Positions 26,711-35,371 of a stretch of DNA of 64,000 bases are shown one piece after another. The notes beneath the pieces were generated by a model. That model had not been told where the DNA came from, made no database searches, and saw only the letters and a program-made list of their open reading frames with translations. How positions within the stretch are numbered: position 1 is the first letter of the stretch; every line of letters begins with the position of its first letter. The position numbers and the translations under genes were made by a program. Source of the stretch: Rhodococcus sp. B7740. Lineage in GTDB: Bacteria > Actinomycetota > Actinomycetes > Mycobacteriales > Mycobacteriaceae. The DNA is taken from positions 4,712,001 through 4,776,000 of the forward strand of contig NZ_CP010797.1 in assembly GCF_000954115.1 (NCBI RefSeq). Reading direction: 5' to 3'.

Positions 26711-27259
26711 CTACCGTTCGGTGTAGTCGCGTTCGACGCGCAGGGTCGCGAGAGTGGTTGCCAGCCCGTCGTATTGGGTGACCAGCAGGACGAATTCGAT
26801 GAGCCTGCGCTCGTCGAACTGGGTGGCGAGTTCGTTCCAGGTCGCGTCGGAGAGAATCTTGGTGGCGATGAGTTCGTCGACCGCGGTCAGGATGGTCCGA
26901 TACCGCGTCGACAGGCCTGGTGCGTCGGGTCCGGTCTTGATCAGCTCGAGCAGATCGCGGTCGATACCCGCGCGCTTGCCGAGCCGGATGTGATGATCCA
27001 TCTCGTAGGCGGACTCTCGTATGTGAGCCACGCGCAGGATCACCATCTCGGTTTCCTTGCGGGAGATCTTGCCGGCCGGCATCAGGTGCCCGCTGTAGAA
27101 CAGCCAGGCTCGGAACAGTCCGCCGGTGCGCCCGAGGGTGGTGAACAGATGAGGATTGGGCACCCCCGCACCTTTGGCGATCACCTTGCAGATGACCCAG
27201 TTGACGGGTCCGAGAGTTCTGGCGGTACCGGACGGAATGCGTGGAGTGGTCACAGCCAC
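26711..27259 (-). CDS. Carboxymuconolactone decarboxylase / AhpD-like protein
   Basis: A 182-residue helical protein of the CMD/AhpD fold. The characteristic segment is EMVILRVAHIRESAYEMDHHIRLGKRAGI; it has the HH pair but no CxxC, so it is not a thiol peroxidase-type AhpD. Many such actinobacterial proteins have no known reaction. The start is GTG. It leads a short operon with the ABC1 kinase. A DtxR/IdeR-type palindrome lies 39 bases upstream but faces the divergent iron gene. Confidence 0.82.
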   Translation of the reverse strand: MAVTTPRIPSGTARTLGPVNWVICKVIAKGAGVPNPHLFTTLGRTGGLFRAWLFYSGHLMPAGKISRKETEMVILRVAHIRESAYEMDHHIRLGKRAGIDRDLLELIKTGPDAPGLSTRYRTILTAVDELIATKILSDATWNELATQFDERRLIEFVLLVTQYDGLATTLATLRVERDYTER

Positions 27260-27297
27260 ACCGTACCCACTGGACGGCCGGGCGTCACCGGGTCGAC

Positions 27298-27316
27298 AAA
27301 GGATAGGCTAGCCTCT
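27298..27316. promoter_or_regulatory. IdeR/DtxR-type iron box
   Basis: The 19-mer aaaggataggctagcctct matches 13 positions of the DtxR/IdeR consensus TTAGGTTAGGCTAACCTAA and contains the perfect core AGGCTAGCCT. It stands 34 bases before the start of a siderophore-binding lipoprotein gene, so that gene is probably repressed when iron is plentiful. Confidence 0.65.
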
Positions 27317-27350
27317 TTGTGATTCCAGACAATGCAGCCATGGAGGACCC

Positions 27351-28274
27351 TTGACCAAGTCTCACAACCGCATCATGACCCTCGCTCTGGCCGTCGCCCT
27401 CGGCGTGGCTGCGACGGCGTGTTCGTCCACCGAGGCCGGCTCCGACGCCGACGGCGGCGCGACGCGCTCGGTCGAGACCGTCCGGGGAACGGTCGAGGTT
27501 CCCGAGAACCCGCTGCGCATCGTCACGCTCGAGCCGGTCGAACTCGACACCACCGTCGCCCTCGGCGTCGTACCCGTCGGGACCGCGGTGCTCAGCGAGG
27601 CGAGCGGCGTGCCGTCGTACCTCGGTACCGAAGCCGCGAACATCGCCACCGTCGGCACCGTTGCCGAACCGACCATCGAGGACATCGCGGCTCTGCAACC
27701 GGATCTCATCCTGGGCACGGAGACTCGGCATGCCGACTACTACGACCAACTCGCCGCCGTGGCGCCGACGGTGTTCATGGCCTCCCAATCCGATCCGTGG
27801 CGCGACAACGTCCGGTTCGTCGGACGCACTCTCGGCAAGGAGGACACTGCGGAGCAACTGCTCACCGCGTACGACGATCGGTGTGCCGAGATCGCCGAGA
27901 AACACGACACCGCTGGGAAAACGGCACAGTTGATCCGCCCCCGCGCGGGCGAACTGACCCTCTACGGGCCGACGTCGTTCGCCGGGAGCACGCTCGAGTG
28001 CGCAGGCTTCACCACCCCGCCGAGGCCGGAATGGGCCGACGAGATCTCGGTCGACCTCTCGCCCGAGCTGGCAGCTCAGGCGGCCGCGGATCTGATCGTC
28101 GTCACCGCCTCGGACCCGTCGGACCCCGCAGCGATACCGGAGTCGATCACCGCCAACGCGGCCGTACTGCCGAATCCACACGCGGTGGACCTGTCGTACT
28201 GGATCACCGGCGTCGGACCCAAGGGCGGACAGACCGTGCTCGACGACATCGATCGGATTCTCTCGGAGAATTGA
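27351..28274 (+). CDS. Iron-siderophore ABC transporter substrate-binding lipoprotein
   Basis: A 307-residue FecB/FepB-type periplasmic-binding lipoprotein. It has a basic N-terminus, a hydrophobic segment and the lipobox ATACSS that lipidates Cys24, followed by the two-lobe domain with NPLRIVTLEPVELDT and AALQPDLILG. It captures ferric siderophores outside the membrane. The start is TTG, chosen because GGAGG lies five bases upstream and the only nearby ATG is out of frame. No permease or ATPase genes adjoin it. An iron box precedes it. Confidence 0.9.
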   Translation: MTKSHNRIMTLALAVALGVAATACSSTEAGSDADGGATRSVETVRGTVEVPENPLRIVTLEPVELDTTVALGVVPVGTAVLSEASGVPSYLGTEAANIATVGTVAEPTIEDIAALQPDLILGTETRHADYYDQLAAVAPTVFMASQSDPWRDNVRFVGRTLGKEDTAEQLLTAYDDRCAEIAEKHDTAGKTAQLIRPRAGELTLYGPTSFAGSTLECAGFTTPPRPEWADEISVDLSPELAAQAAADLIVVTASDPSDPAAIPESITANAAVLPNPHAVDLSYWITGVGPKGGQTVLDDIDRILSEN

Positions 28275-28280
28275 TCCGAG

Positions 28281-28949
28281 TCACATCCGGACCGCGCCCG
28301 CCAGCGCCGCAGCTTGCTCGGCCCGCTCGACCACCAGGTCGCGTGAGGAATCGATATGTGCCAGTAGCAGTTCCAGTGCCGAGTCCAAGGTCCCGGCGAG
28401 GACACGTTCGACGATGTCGATGTGTTGATCGATCGCCGAGACGACGGCTGCGGCGGTGAGTCCGCCGAGTATCCGAACCGGACGCACCTTGGCATTCACG
28501 GTGCACAGTGCCTCGGTCAGAGCAGGGTTGCCCGAGGCAGCCAACAAGGTGACGTGGAAGTTCTCGTCGAGCGAGACCAGATCGTCGGTGGTGTCGGGTG
28601 GGTCGGCCCGCAAACCGATCCAGGTGTCCAACAGGTGCGACAACGACGACCGATCGACCGGGTGCGACATCGATCGGATGATGCCCCGGGCTTCGAGAGT
28701 CGACCGGAGCTCGTAGAGATCGGGGAGATCGCCGATCCGGGGGCGATAGGCGTGCAGGCCGGCCTCGTCGCGGGTGACGAGGCCGTCGGCCTGCAGCCGC
28801 GCCAGCGCCTCGCGCACCGGAGTGCGTGAGACACCGTACAGCTCGGCGAGACGCTCCTCGCCGAGCCGTTCGGTGGAGCTGATGGCACCGGAGATCAGAT
28901 CCCGGCGCAGTGACGAATAGACCTTCTCGCGAAGGTCCTTGCGCGGCAC
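28281..28949 (-). CDS. GntR family regulator (FCD type)
   Basis: A 222-residue regulator with an N-terminal winged helix (LGEERLAELYGVSRTPVREALARLQADGLV) and an FCD ligand-binding domain (LYELRSTLEARG, DENFHVTLLAASGN). FCD regulators usually sense small organic acids, often with a metal. It begins 11 bases after urtE and so appears to be the last gene of the urea transporter operon. Whether it controls that operon is not shown. The start is GTG. Confidence 0.88.
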   Translation of the reverse strand: MPRKDLREKVYSSLRRDLISGAISSTERLGEERLAELYGVSRTPVREALARLQADGLVTRDEAGLHAYRPRIGDLPDLYELRSTLEARGIIRSMSHPVDRSSLSHLLDTWIGLRADPPDTTDDLVSLDENFHVTLLAASGNPALTEALCTVNAKVRPVRILGGLTAAAVVSAIDQHIDIVERVLAGTLDSALELLLAHIDSSRDLVVERAEQAAALAGAVRM

Positions 28950-28960
28950 GATGGGTCCGG

Positions 28961-29653
28961 TCAGATCGCCATGGCTGCGCGGACGTCCGCCTCGGACTCG
29001 CTCCCGCCCACGCCGGTGGACGTGATGCGGCCGGCCTCGAGGATGTAGTAGTTCTGCGCCGACTCGAGGGCGAAGCCGATGTGCTGCTCCACCAACAACA
29101 CTCCCAATCCTCCGCGTCGAGTGAGTTCGATGACGGTTCGTTCGATCTCGGCGACGACCGACGGCTGAATGCCCTCGGTCGGCTCGTCCAGAATCAACAT
29201 CCGCGGTTCGGTGATCAGTGCCCGTGCGATCGCGAGCTGTTGGCGCTGACCACCCGAGAGCAATCCCGCTCTGCGACCGAGCAACTCCTTCAACGCCGGA
29301 AACAGATCGAGTGCCTCGTCGACGAGTGCCTTGCCACGCTTGCGACCGTCGGCGACGACCTGCAGATTCTCGGCCGTCGTCAACTGGCCGAACGACTGCT
29401 GACCCTGCGGCACATACGCGAGTCCGCGGGCGACGCGGGCGCTGGGACGCAACGCGCTCACGTCTTCGCCGTCGAACATGACCTTGCCGGAGTCGACCTT
29501 GAGCAACCCCACCGCAGCCCGCAGCAGAGTGGTCTTGCCCGCACCGTTGTGTCCCATCACCGCCGCGACACCGTCGGCCGGAACCGTCAGCGACGCACCG
29601 TGAATCACTTCGCTGCGTCCGTAGCCGGTACGCACATCGACCAGTTCAAGCAT
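28961..29653 (-). CDS. urtE: Urea ABC transporter ATP-binding protein UrtE
   Basis: A 230-residue LivF-type ATPase on the cytosolic face of the transporter. It has Walker A GHNGAGKTT, signature LSGGQRQQL and Walker B LILDEPTEG followed by the UrtE-typical IQPSVVAEIE. The ATG at 29653 follows AAGGAG and overlaps the end of urtD by eight bases; longer upstream frames lack a ribosome site. UrtE with UrtD powers urea uptake through UrtBC. Confidence 0.93.
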   Translation of the reverse strand: MLELVDVRTGYGRSEVIHGASLTVPADGVAAVMGHNGAGKTTLLRAAVGLLKVDSGKVMFDGEDVSALRPSARVARGLAYVPQGQQSFGQLTTAENLQVVADGRKRGKALVDEALDLFPALKELLGRRAGLLSGGQRQQLAIARALITEPRMLILDEPTEGIQPSVVAEIERTVIELTRRGGLGVLLVEQHIGFALESAQNYYILEAGRITSTGVGGSESEADVRAAMAI

Positions 29654-30476
29654 GGTCGGCTCCTTCCTCTGCGATCTGGTCGAGTTCCTCGCCCGCAGCT
29701 GCGGTGCCGAGATAGACCTCTTGGACTTTCGGATCTGCCTGTACCTCGGCCACCGTGCCCTCGGCCAGAACACGTCCGGCAGCCAACACCGTCACCGAGG
29801 TGGCGAACATACGCATGAAGTCCATGTCGTGCTCGACGACGACGACGGTCCGCTCACCACCGATTCGCTGCAGCAGTTGGCCGGTTTCCTCGCGCTCCTC
29901 GTGGCTCATGCCTGCGACCGGCTCGTCGAGCAGGAGCACGTCTGCGTTCTGCACCAACAGCATTCCGATCTCGAGCCACTGCTTCTGCCCGTGCGCGAGA
30001 ATTCCCGCGGGCTTGTCGCGCTCGGCCGTCAGGCCGGTGGTCTCGAGGGCCTCCTCGATCTGGGGGAGTACCGATCCTCGACGACGCAGCATCGTCAGCA
30101 CGGACCGACCGGATCCGGCGGCGATATCCAGGTTCTGCAATACCGTCAGATTCTCGAAGATGCTGGCGGTCTGGAAGGTTCGGCCGATGCCGAGGCGGGC
30201 GATCTGATGCACCTTCTTGCCGAGCAGTTCGACCCCGGACTTGGTGACCGAGCCGGTGGCCGGGACGAGGCCGGTGATGGCGTCGATCAGGGTGGTCTTG
30301 CCTGCACCGTTGGGCCCGATGAGGAAGCGCAGATCGCCCTGCATCAGCGTCAGGTCGACGTTGGTGTTGGCTTTGAAACCGTCGAAACTGACTGTCAGAT
30401 CTCGTACTTCGAGATACTGACTCGACATGCCGGCGTTGCCGCCGAACGTGGGTTGCGGACCTTCGACATGAATCAT
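29646..30476 (-). CDS. urtD: Urea ABC transporter ATP-binding protein UrtD
   Basis: A 276-residue LivG-type ATPase with Walker A GPNGAGKTT, signature region ILAHGQKQWLEIGMLL (a characteristic UrtD variant of LSGGQ) and Walker B VLLLDEPVAGM. The ATG forms an ATGA overlap with urtC. An in-frame ATG 16 codons later (MSSQYLEV) is a possible alternative start. The C-terminal 20 residues are acidic. Confidence 0.93.
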   Translation of the reverse strand: MIHVEGPQPTFGGNAGMSSQYLEVRDLTVSFDGFKANTNVDLTLMQGDLRFLIGPNGAGKTTLIDAITGLVPATGSVTKSGVELLGKKVHQIARLGIGRTFQTASIFENLTVLQNLDIAAGSGRSVLTMLRRRGSVLPQIEEALETTGLTAERDKPAGILAHGQKQWLEIGMLLVQNADVLLLDEPVAGMSHEEREETGQLLQRIGGERTVVVVEHDMDFMRMFATSVTVLAAGRVLAEGTVAEVQADPKVQEVYLGTAAAGEELDQIAEEGADHA

Positions 30477-31564
30477 CGCGTCAGTTCCTTCTCTGGCTCT
30501 TCGCTCGGTTCGGGAACCGGTTCGGATTCCTGCTTTCGTTTGCGCAGCGCGAACAGTCCCGCGATACCGGCGGGGAAGAACCCGACGACCACCACGAACA
30601 GCAGACCCTGCGCGTACGTCCAGCCGGACGGGAACTGCTCGGACAGTGTGGTCTGAGCCCAGGCGACGCCGAGCGCGCCGAGGACCGGGCCGAGCAGGGT
30701 GGTGCGACCGCCGATCGCCACACCGATGAGGAACGCGATGGACGGGACGATGCCGACGTCGTTGGGGGAGATGATGCCGACGATCGGAACGAACAGTGCG
30801 CCTGCGAGACCCGCGAAGAACGCCGCGGCCACGTAGGCCACGATCTTGACGTTGGCGGGGTCGTATCCGAGGAACCGCACGCGCTCCTCCTGATCCCGCA
30901 CCGCGACCAGCAGTTCGCCGTAGCGCGAGTACATGAGCTGGCGGGTGATGGCGACGACCACGAGCAGTACGCCTGCGGCGATGAAGAACAGCATCTGCTT
31001 GTTCGCGGGGTCGTTGAGATTGAACCCGAAGAACGTGCGGAACCTGTTGAGGCCGTTGGAGCCGCCCGTGGTCTGCTGACCGATGAGCAGAATCGCGAAC
31101 GCGGCGGCGAGTGCCTGGCTGAGGATCGCGAAGTACGCGCCCTTGACCCGACGCTTGAACACGCCGAGACCGAGTACCAGTGCCACCAGGGCCGGCAGGA
31201 ACAGAATGCCCAGGATCGTGGTGATCGGTGAGGTGAACGGCACCCAGTACGACGGCAGTTCACGGATGCCTGCGATCGACATGAAGTCCGGTACGTCGTC
31301 GCCGCGGAGATCGGCGTCGGAGATCTTCAGATGCATGGCCATGATGTAGGCCCCGATGCCGAAGAAGACGCCCTGACCGAGAGTGAGCATTCCGCCTCGG
31401 CCACAGGCCAATCCGATACCGACGGCCACGATCGCGTAACAGATGAACTTGCCCAGCAGGTTCAGCCGGAAGTCGCTGAGAACGGCCGGAGCGACGGCGA
31501 ACAGCAGGATCGCGGCGAGCGCGAATCCCAGTAGGGCACCGCGCTTGGCGATGAACTCGCTCAT
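30473..31564 (-). CDS. urtC: Urea ABC transporter permease UrtC
   Basis: A 363-residue LivM-type integral membrane permease with about nine hydrophobic segments, the motif CGRGGMLTLGQGVFFGIGAY near residue 55, and a charged cytosolic tail rich in Glu and Pro. Start and stop overlap urtB and urtD in ATGA junctions. It forms the membrane channel with UrtB. Confidence 0.93.
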   Translation of the reverse strand: MSEFIAKRGALLGFALAAILLFAVAPAVLSDFRLNLLGKFICYAIVAVGIGLACGRGGMLTLGQGVFFGIGAYIMAMHLKISDADLRGDDVPDFMSIAGIRELPSYWVPFTSPITTILGILFLPALVALVLGLGVFKRRVKGAYFAILSQALAAAFAILLIGQQTTGGSNGLNRFRTFFGFNLNDPANKQMLFFIAAGVLLVVVAITRQLMYSRYGELLVAVRDQEERVRFLGYDPANVKIVAYVAAAFFAGLAGALFVPIVGIISPNDVGIVPSIAFLIGVAIGGRTTLLGPVLGALGVAWAQTTLSEQFPSGWTYAQGLLFVVVVGFFPAGIAGLFALRKRKQESEPVPEPSEEPEKELTR

Positions 31565-32445
31565 ACCAGGCTCCTTGTCTTGACGGCGAACAAGCCTTGC
31601 GGGCGGGCCTGCAGGAAGATCACGATGAGCACGAACACGATGACCTTGGCGATCGAGGCCGTGGTGCTGTACTCGATGAACGAGTTGAGAATCCCGAGGG
31701 CGAAGGCCGCGATGACCGCACCCTTGATCTGGCCGAGTCCGCCGACCACTACCACCAGGAAGGCGTCGATCAGATAGCTCTGTCCCACAGTGGAACTGGT
31801 GGAACCGATCAGGGTGAGCGCGACGCCCGCGACACCGGCGAGACCGGAACCGAGGAAGAACGTCGAGATATCCGTCCTACGGCTCGAGATACCCGAGGTC
31901 TCCGCGAGATCACGGTTCTGCACCACCGCACGGATGCGTCGACCCATTGCGGTCTTCTTCAGTGCCATCGACAGTGCGAGAACGGCGACGATCGCGAGCA
32001 CGAGGATGAAGATTCTGGTCTTGGGAACCACGGCACCGAAAATGTCGACGCCGCCGCTGAGCCATCCCGGGGAGACGACGTTGACCGCGGGTGCTCCGAA
32101 GATGTCGCGAGCGAGCTGCTGCAGGATGAGCCCGACGCCGAACGTGACGAGCAGGGTGTCGAGTGGTCGGTGGTACATGCGCTGAATCAGCGTGACCTCC
32201 AACAAGACTCCCATTGCACCGCCGACGAGGAAGCCGACGATCAGAGAGATGAACAGTGATGCGCCGCCGGTGGAGACGATCTGCTGCACCACGTAGGCCG
32301 TGTACGAGCCGGCCATGATGAACTCGCCGTGCGCCATGTTGATGACGCCCATCTGACCGAATGTCAGTGAGAGCCCGAGGGCGGCGAGGAGAAGAATGGA
32401 TCCGATCGACAGGCCGGTGAACAACTGTCCGATCACGACGTCCAT
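31561..32445 (-). CDS. urtB: Urea ABC transporter permease UrtB
   Basis: A 294-residue LivH-type permease with many transmembrane helices, the family motif GQMGVINMAHGEFIMAGSY near residue 30, and GLGQIKGAVIAAFALG near the C-terminus. The ATG at 32445 follows AAGGAG, so an upstream in-frame ATG at 32502, inside a hairpin, is not the start. A 22-bp perfect hairpin separates it from urtA. Confidence 0.93.
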   Translation of the reverse strand: MDVVIGQLFTGLSIGSILLLAALGLSLTFGQMGVINMAHGEFIMAGSYTAYVVQQIVSTGGASLFISLIVGFLVGGAMGVLLEVTLIQRMYHRPLDTLLVTFGVGLILQQLARDIFGAPAVNVVSPGWLSGGVDIFGAVVPKTRIFILVLAIVAVLALSMALKKTAMGRRIRAVVQNRDLAETSGISSRRTDISTFFLGSGLAGVAGVALTLIGSTSSTVGQSYLIDAFLVVVVGGLGQIKGAVIAAFALGILNSFIEYSTTASIAKVIVFVLIVIFLQARPQGLFAVKTRSLV

Positions 32446-32463
32446 AGGGGAGCTCCTTCGGAG

Positions 32464-32509
32464 CATGTGAGTGGAACTTCGTAGCAGGCTACGAAGTTCC
32501 ACTCACATG
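32464..32509. repeat. 22-bp perfect hairpin between urtA and urtB
   Basis: The arms 32464-32485 and 32488-32509 are fully complementary over 22 bases with a two-base spacer. There is no T-run. It begins nine bases after the urtA stop and ends 18 bases before the urtB start, the position of an intra-operon attenuator or 3'-end stabiliser that would raise urtA mRNA relative to urtBCDE. Confidence 0.85.
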
Positions 32510-32517
32510 GGTGGTGG

Positions 32518-33795
32518 TCAGTTGAGGTCGGCGGCCCAGTCGTAGGTCTCCAGGAACGGGTCGGGTGCGATCGCTTCGGGGGATTCCCACACCGTGTAGA
32601 TCAGTCCGTCGGGGCGGATCTCACCGATGCGAGCGGTCTTGGAGATGTGGTGGTTGTCCCCGTCGATGACGACCTCGCCCTCGGGAGCGGCGAAGCTGAC
32701 GCCGTCGGCCGCAGCCTGAATGTCGGCCACGGCAAAGGAATCGGCCTTCTCGACGGTGTTCTTCCACAGGTAGACCGAGGTGTACGCGGCTTCCATGGGG
32801 TCCGAGGTCGGCTTGTCGGCACCGTACTTCGCCTTGTAGTCGGCGACGAACTTGTTGTTCTCCGGGGTGTCGACGGTCTGGTAGTAGTTCCAGGCGGTCA
32901 GCTGACCCTCGATGTTGGCCGCACCGATACCGGCGACTTCCTCTTCGGCGATGGAGACCGAGATGACCGGCATGTCAGCAGCTTTGAGGCCGGCGTTGGT
33001 GTACTCGCGGAAGAACGCGACGTTCGAATCGCCGTTGAGGGTGTTGAACACCGCATCGGCGTCGGCGGAGCGCACCTTGTTGACGATGGTGGAGAAATCC
33101 GTCGAACCGAGCGGGGTGTAGTCCTCACCCTTGATCTCGATACCGTTCGCGGCAGCGTATGCCTTGATCTCGCGGTTGGCGGTCTGCGGGAAGACGTAGT
33201 CGCTGCCCACCAGGTAGAGGGACTTGACGCCCTTCTCCTTCAGGTAGTCCAGCGCCGGAATGATCTGCTGGTTGGTGGTGGCACCGGTGTAGAAGATGTT
33301 CTTCGACGCCTCGAGTCCCTCGTACTGCACCGGGTAGTAGAGGAGAGCGTCGTTGTCCTCGAACACGGGCAGCATGGCCTTACGGCTCGACGAGGTCCAG
33401 CCGCCGAATACCGCTGCGACACAGTCGCTGCTGATCAGCTTCTCGGCCTTCTCGGCGAACACCGTCGGCTCGGATGCGCCGTCCTCGGCGACGATCTCGA
33501 TCTGCTTGCCGTTGACTCCGCCGGCCGCGTTGATCTGTTCGACGGCCAGTGCGATCGAATCGCGAACAGTCACTTCGCTGATCGCCATGGTGCCGGACAG
33601 GGAGTTGAGCGAGCCGACCTTGATGGTGTCACCGGAGGTGTCGACACACGAGGTGGCAGAACCGCCGCCGCCGTCGGCAGAGGTGGTGTCGCTGGCCTTG
33701 CTCCCGCATGCGGTGGCGACCAGGCTCAATGCAGCCAGCGCTGCGGGAACGACCATGACGCGCTTGACGGACATGCGCTTCGAGACAGCAGGCAT
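32518..33795 (-). CDS. urtA: Urea ABC transporter substrate-binding lipoprotein UrtA
   Basis: A 425-residue binding protein anchored by a lipobox (LVATACGS). The leader [17 protein letters not shown] suggests that the ATG at 33774 could also be the start. The mature domain has [34 protein letters not shown] and [14 protein letters not shown], which are specific to urea/short-amide binding proteins rather than branched amino acids. It heads the urt operon. A GlnR-like box lies about 80-110 bases upstream, fitting induction under nitrogen limitation. No urease genes are in the window. Confidence 0.94.
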   Translation of the reverse strand: MPAVSKRMSVKRVMVVPAALAALSLVATACGSKASDTTSADGGGGSATSCVDTSGDTIKVGSLNSLSGTMAISEVTVRDSIALAVEQINAAGGVNGKQIEIVAEDGASEPTVFAEKAEKLISSDCVAAVFGGWTSSSRKAMLPVFEDNDALLYYPVQYEGLEASKNIFYTGATTNQQIIPALDYLKEKGVKSLYLVGSDYVFPQTANREIKAYAAANGIEIKGEDYTPLGSTDFSTIVNKVRSADADAVFNTLNGDSNVAFFREYTNAGLKAADMPVISVSIAEEEVAGIGAANIEGQLTAWNYYQTVDTPENNKFVADYKAKYGADKPTSDPMEAAYTSVYLWKNTVEKADSFAVADIQAAADGVSFAAPEGEVVIDGDNHHISKTARIGEIRPDGLIYTVWESPEAIAPDPFLETYDWAADLN

Positions 33796-33871
33796 CTACG
33801 GCCCTTTCGGAAGTTTTGTATACGGAGTTGTATTCGCGATTGCGAACAGTAAAGGCCGCGTATTGCGTTGG

Positions 33872-33907
33872 TATTTTCTGCGGTGACGAGTCTGTTTCCC
33901 GCGTTAC
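33872..33907 (-). promoter_or_regulatory. GlnR-like nitrogen box upstream of urtA
   Basis: On the urtA strand the region reads GTAAC-n4-GAAAC-n6-GTCAC-n6-AAATA. The central GAAAC-n6-GTCAC and the last spacing agree with the actinobacterial GlnR pattern; the first spacing is two bases short. GlnR activates urea transport genes in related bacteria. Confidence 0.4.
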
Positions 33908-33925
33908 GCAGACGTAAATGCCTTC

Positions 33926-33968
33926 AAATGACAAGCAGGCTTGACAAAAAATGACAAGCAGAGTTGAC
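33926..33968 (+). repeat. Direct repeat before the XRE gene, likely operator
   Basis: Two 20-base copies (33926-33945 and 33949-33968) of aaatgacaagcag-nn-ttgac agree at 18 of 20 positions and are offset by 23 bases. Each ends in a TTGAC that could act as a -35 element. They lie 8-50 bases before the XRE start codon, a typical autoregulatory site. Confidence 0.65.
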
Positions 33969-33976
33969 TTTCACGT

Positions 33977-34189
33977 ATGTCCGGAACGAACAACGTTCGC
34001 GCACATCGCAAACAGGCACGCATCACCCAAGCCGAACTCGGCAGCATCTGCGGCGTGAGCCGTCAGAGCATCGTCTCCGTCGAAGGCGGCGACTATGCGC
34101 CGAGCGTCTACCTGGCGCTGCGATTGGCCCGCGCACTCGATACGACAGTGGAGACACTGTTCGGAGACGAAGGAGAGGAAGAATCATGA
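33977..34189 (+). CDS. Small XRE-family DNA-binding protein
   Basis: A 70-residue protein that is one Cro/XRE helix-turn-helix (RKQARITQAELGSICGVSRQSIVSVEGGDYAPSV; motif QAELG-n5-SRQSI) with an acidic tail EGEEES. Such stand-alone regulators (YgzD/Xre-like) commonly sit before a membrane protein gene. Its stop overlaps the next start (ATGA). A near-perfect direct repeat just upstream suggests autoregulation. There is no clear ribosome site, so the transcript may be almost leaderless. Confidence 0.88.
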   Translation: MSGTNNVRAHRKQARITQAELGSICGVSRQSIVSVEGGDYAPSVYLALRLARALDTTVETLFGDEGEEES

Positions 34190-34713
34190 GCGCATTCGTC
34201 AGAGCCGCTCGATTCGTCGGCGACCTCGACGACGAGTTCTACACCGACGAACTCCAACGCGACGCCTGGAACGAAGCCTCGGCCGTCGGATTCCAATCGC
34301 TGCTGTGGATCGGACTTATCGCCGCGGCGATCCTGCCCTACGCGGCGGGAGTCACCGGGGCGTGGATTGCGATCGGGATCATCGTCGCGCTCCTCACTGT
34401 CGCCTTCGTGGTCATCGGGTATGCCCGGGCTCGGGGGGTCGACATGTACACGGTGCAGAAGCTTCGGCGGCCGCGGATGGCGATCGTCGGCGTTCTGTAT
34501 CTCTTGGGCTTCGGTGGTGTGCTGGTGCGATTGCTCGTTCAGGGCGGTGACGTCGGTGTGTCGACCTGGATCGGCGTGGCCGCCGGAGCGGCTCTGGGAG
34601 CAACGGCCGCTGCGCTCGGTGTCAAAGGGCACCAGCGTCGGAAGCACAACGCCGAGCTCGCCGCCGAGAAGGCCGAACTGCTCGGCTTCGAGGAAACGGA
34701 CAGACCTCACTAG
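34186..34713 (+). CDS. Four-helix membrane protein paired with XRE regulator
   Basis: A 175-residue protein of unknown function. After an amphipathic N-terminus (FVGDLDDEFYTDELQRDAWNEAS) it has about four transmembrane helices (roughly 39-60, 61-82, 101-120, 131-150) and a charged tail. Translation is coupled to the XRE gene. The XRE/membrane-protein arrangement resembles the DUF2178/DUF3796-type pairs of other Gram-positives, but no family is claimed. Confidence 0.75.
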   Translation: MSAFVRAARFVGDLDDEFYTDELQRDAWNEASAVGFQSLLWIGLIAAAILPYAAGVTGAWIAIGIIVALLTVAFVVIGYARARGVDMYTVQKLRRPRMAIVGVLYLLGFGGVLVRLLVQGGDVGVSTWIGVAAGAALGATAAALGVKGHQRRKHNAELAAEKAELLGFEETDRPH

Positions 34714-34926
34714 CCGGACGGCGCGTACGCGGATTACAGGGTGCAAAGATACGTAAAGATATCGGTTCGATCAGTCCGCTCGCAGATCCGCGGTCCGGGG
34801 GGTATGTTCTGACCGGTGACATCGAGATTCCCTGGATGTGCGCGGCTGTGGGTGGGCTGGTCGGAGGCGGGTTCGTAACGCGGACGGTTCGGCCCTCGAT
34901 GTAAAGAGAGGCTCGGGGCGAGGCCG

Positions 34927-35361
34927 ATGACGGCGTGTGAAACCAATCCGTCTTCAACCGCGCCACGAACTACCGTTGAGACCACGTCGGGCGTTCACCT
35001 CAGGGTGGAGTACACAAACAGGGAAGTCGAGGCCGTGCGCAGAGACAAGAGTTACCTCAGACTCGTCGGATCGAGCACGCCGGAGCCCACCATCGAGGTT
35101 GTCGGCGGACCGAAGGCCATCACCGTTCACGTCGAGAACGTTCTGCCGGGTCAGATGTGCGAAGTTCTTCACAACGGGATGCTGTCGCTGAGTCAGCGCG
35201 TGATCGTGGGCGAGAACGCCACCGGCATCACCATCACCACGTTCAACCTCAAGCAGGGTGAATACAACGTCTCCCTGCGTCTCGACGGACGCCTGGATTG
35301 CGTGACCGAAGCGCACACCGTCACCGTCGGCGAGCAGCTCGAGGTTCGTCGCAGCTCGTAG
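34927..35361 (+). CDS. Hypothetical protein
   Basis: An unrecognised reading frame of 144 residues. Codon use is like that of its neighbours and the product has a beta-rich pattern (KAITVHVENVLPGQMCEVL, VSLRLDGRLDCVTEAHTVTV) without a signal peptide or membrane segment. The N-terminal 20 residues are low in complexity and the ATG has no good ribosome site, so a start at a downstream GTG near 35006 is possible. The 213 bases before it hold no other feature I can support. Confidence 0.5.
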   Translation: MTACETNPSSTAPRTTVETTSGVHLRVEYTNREVEAVRRDKSYLRLVGSSTPEPTIEVVGGPKAITVHVENVLPGQMCEVLHNGMLSLSQRVIVGENATGITITTFNLKQGEYNVSLRLDGRLDCVTEAHTVTVGEQLEVRRSS

Positions 35362-35371
35362 GACCCGACTG

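Noticed and set aside
33899-33907. A perfect GlnR box upstream of urtA
   Set aside because: The first GTAAC half is only four bases from GAAAC rather than six, so only a partial GlnR-like match is claimed.
33977-34713. XRE/membrane-protein pair as a toxin-antitoxin system
   Set aside because: The second protein is a multi-helix membrane protein unlike known toxins, and the gene pair fits common regulator/membrane-protein units.
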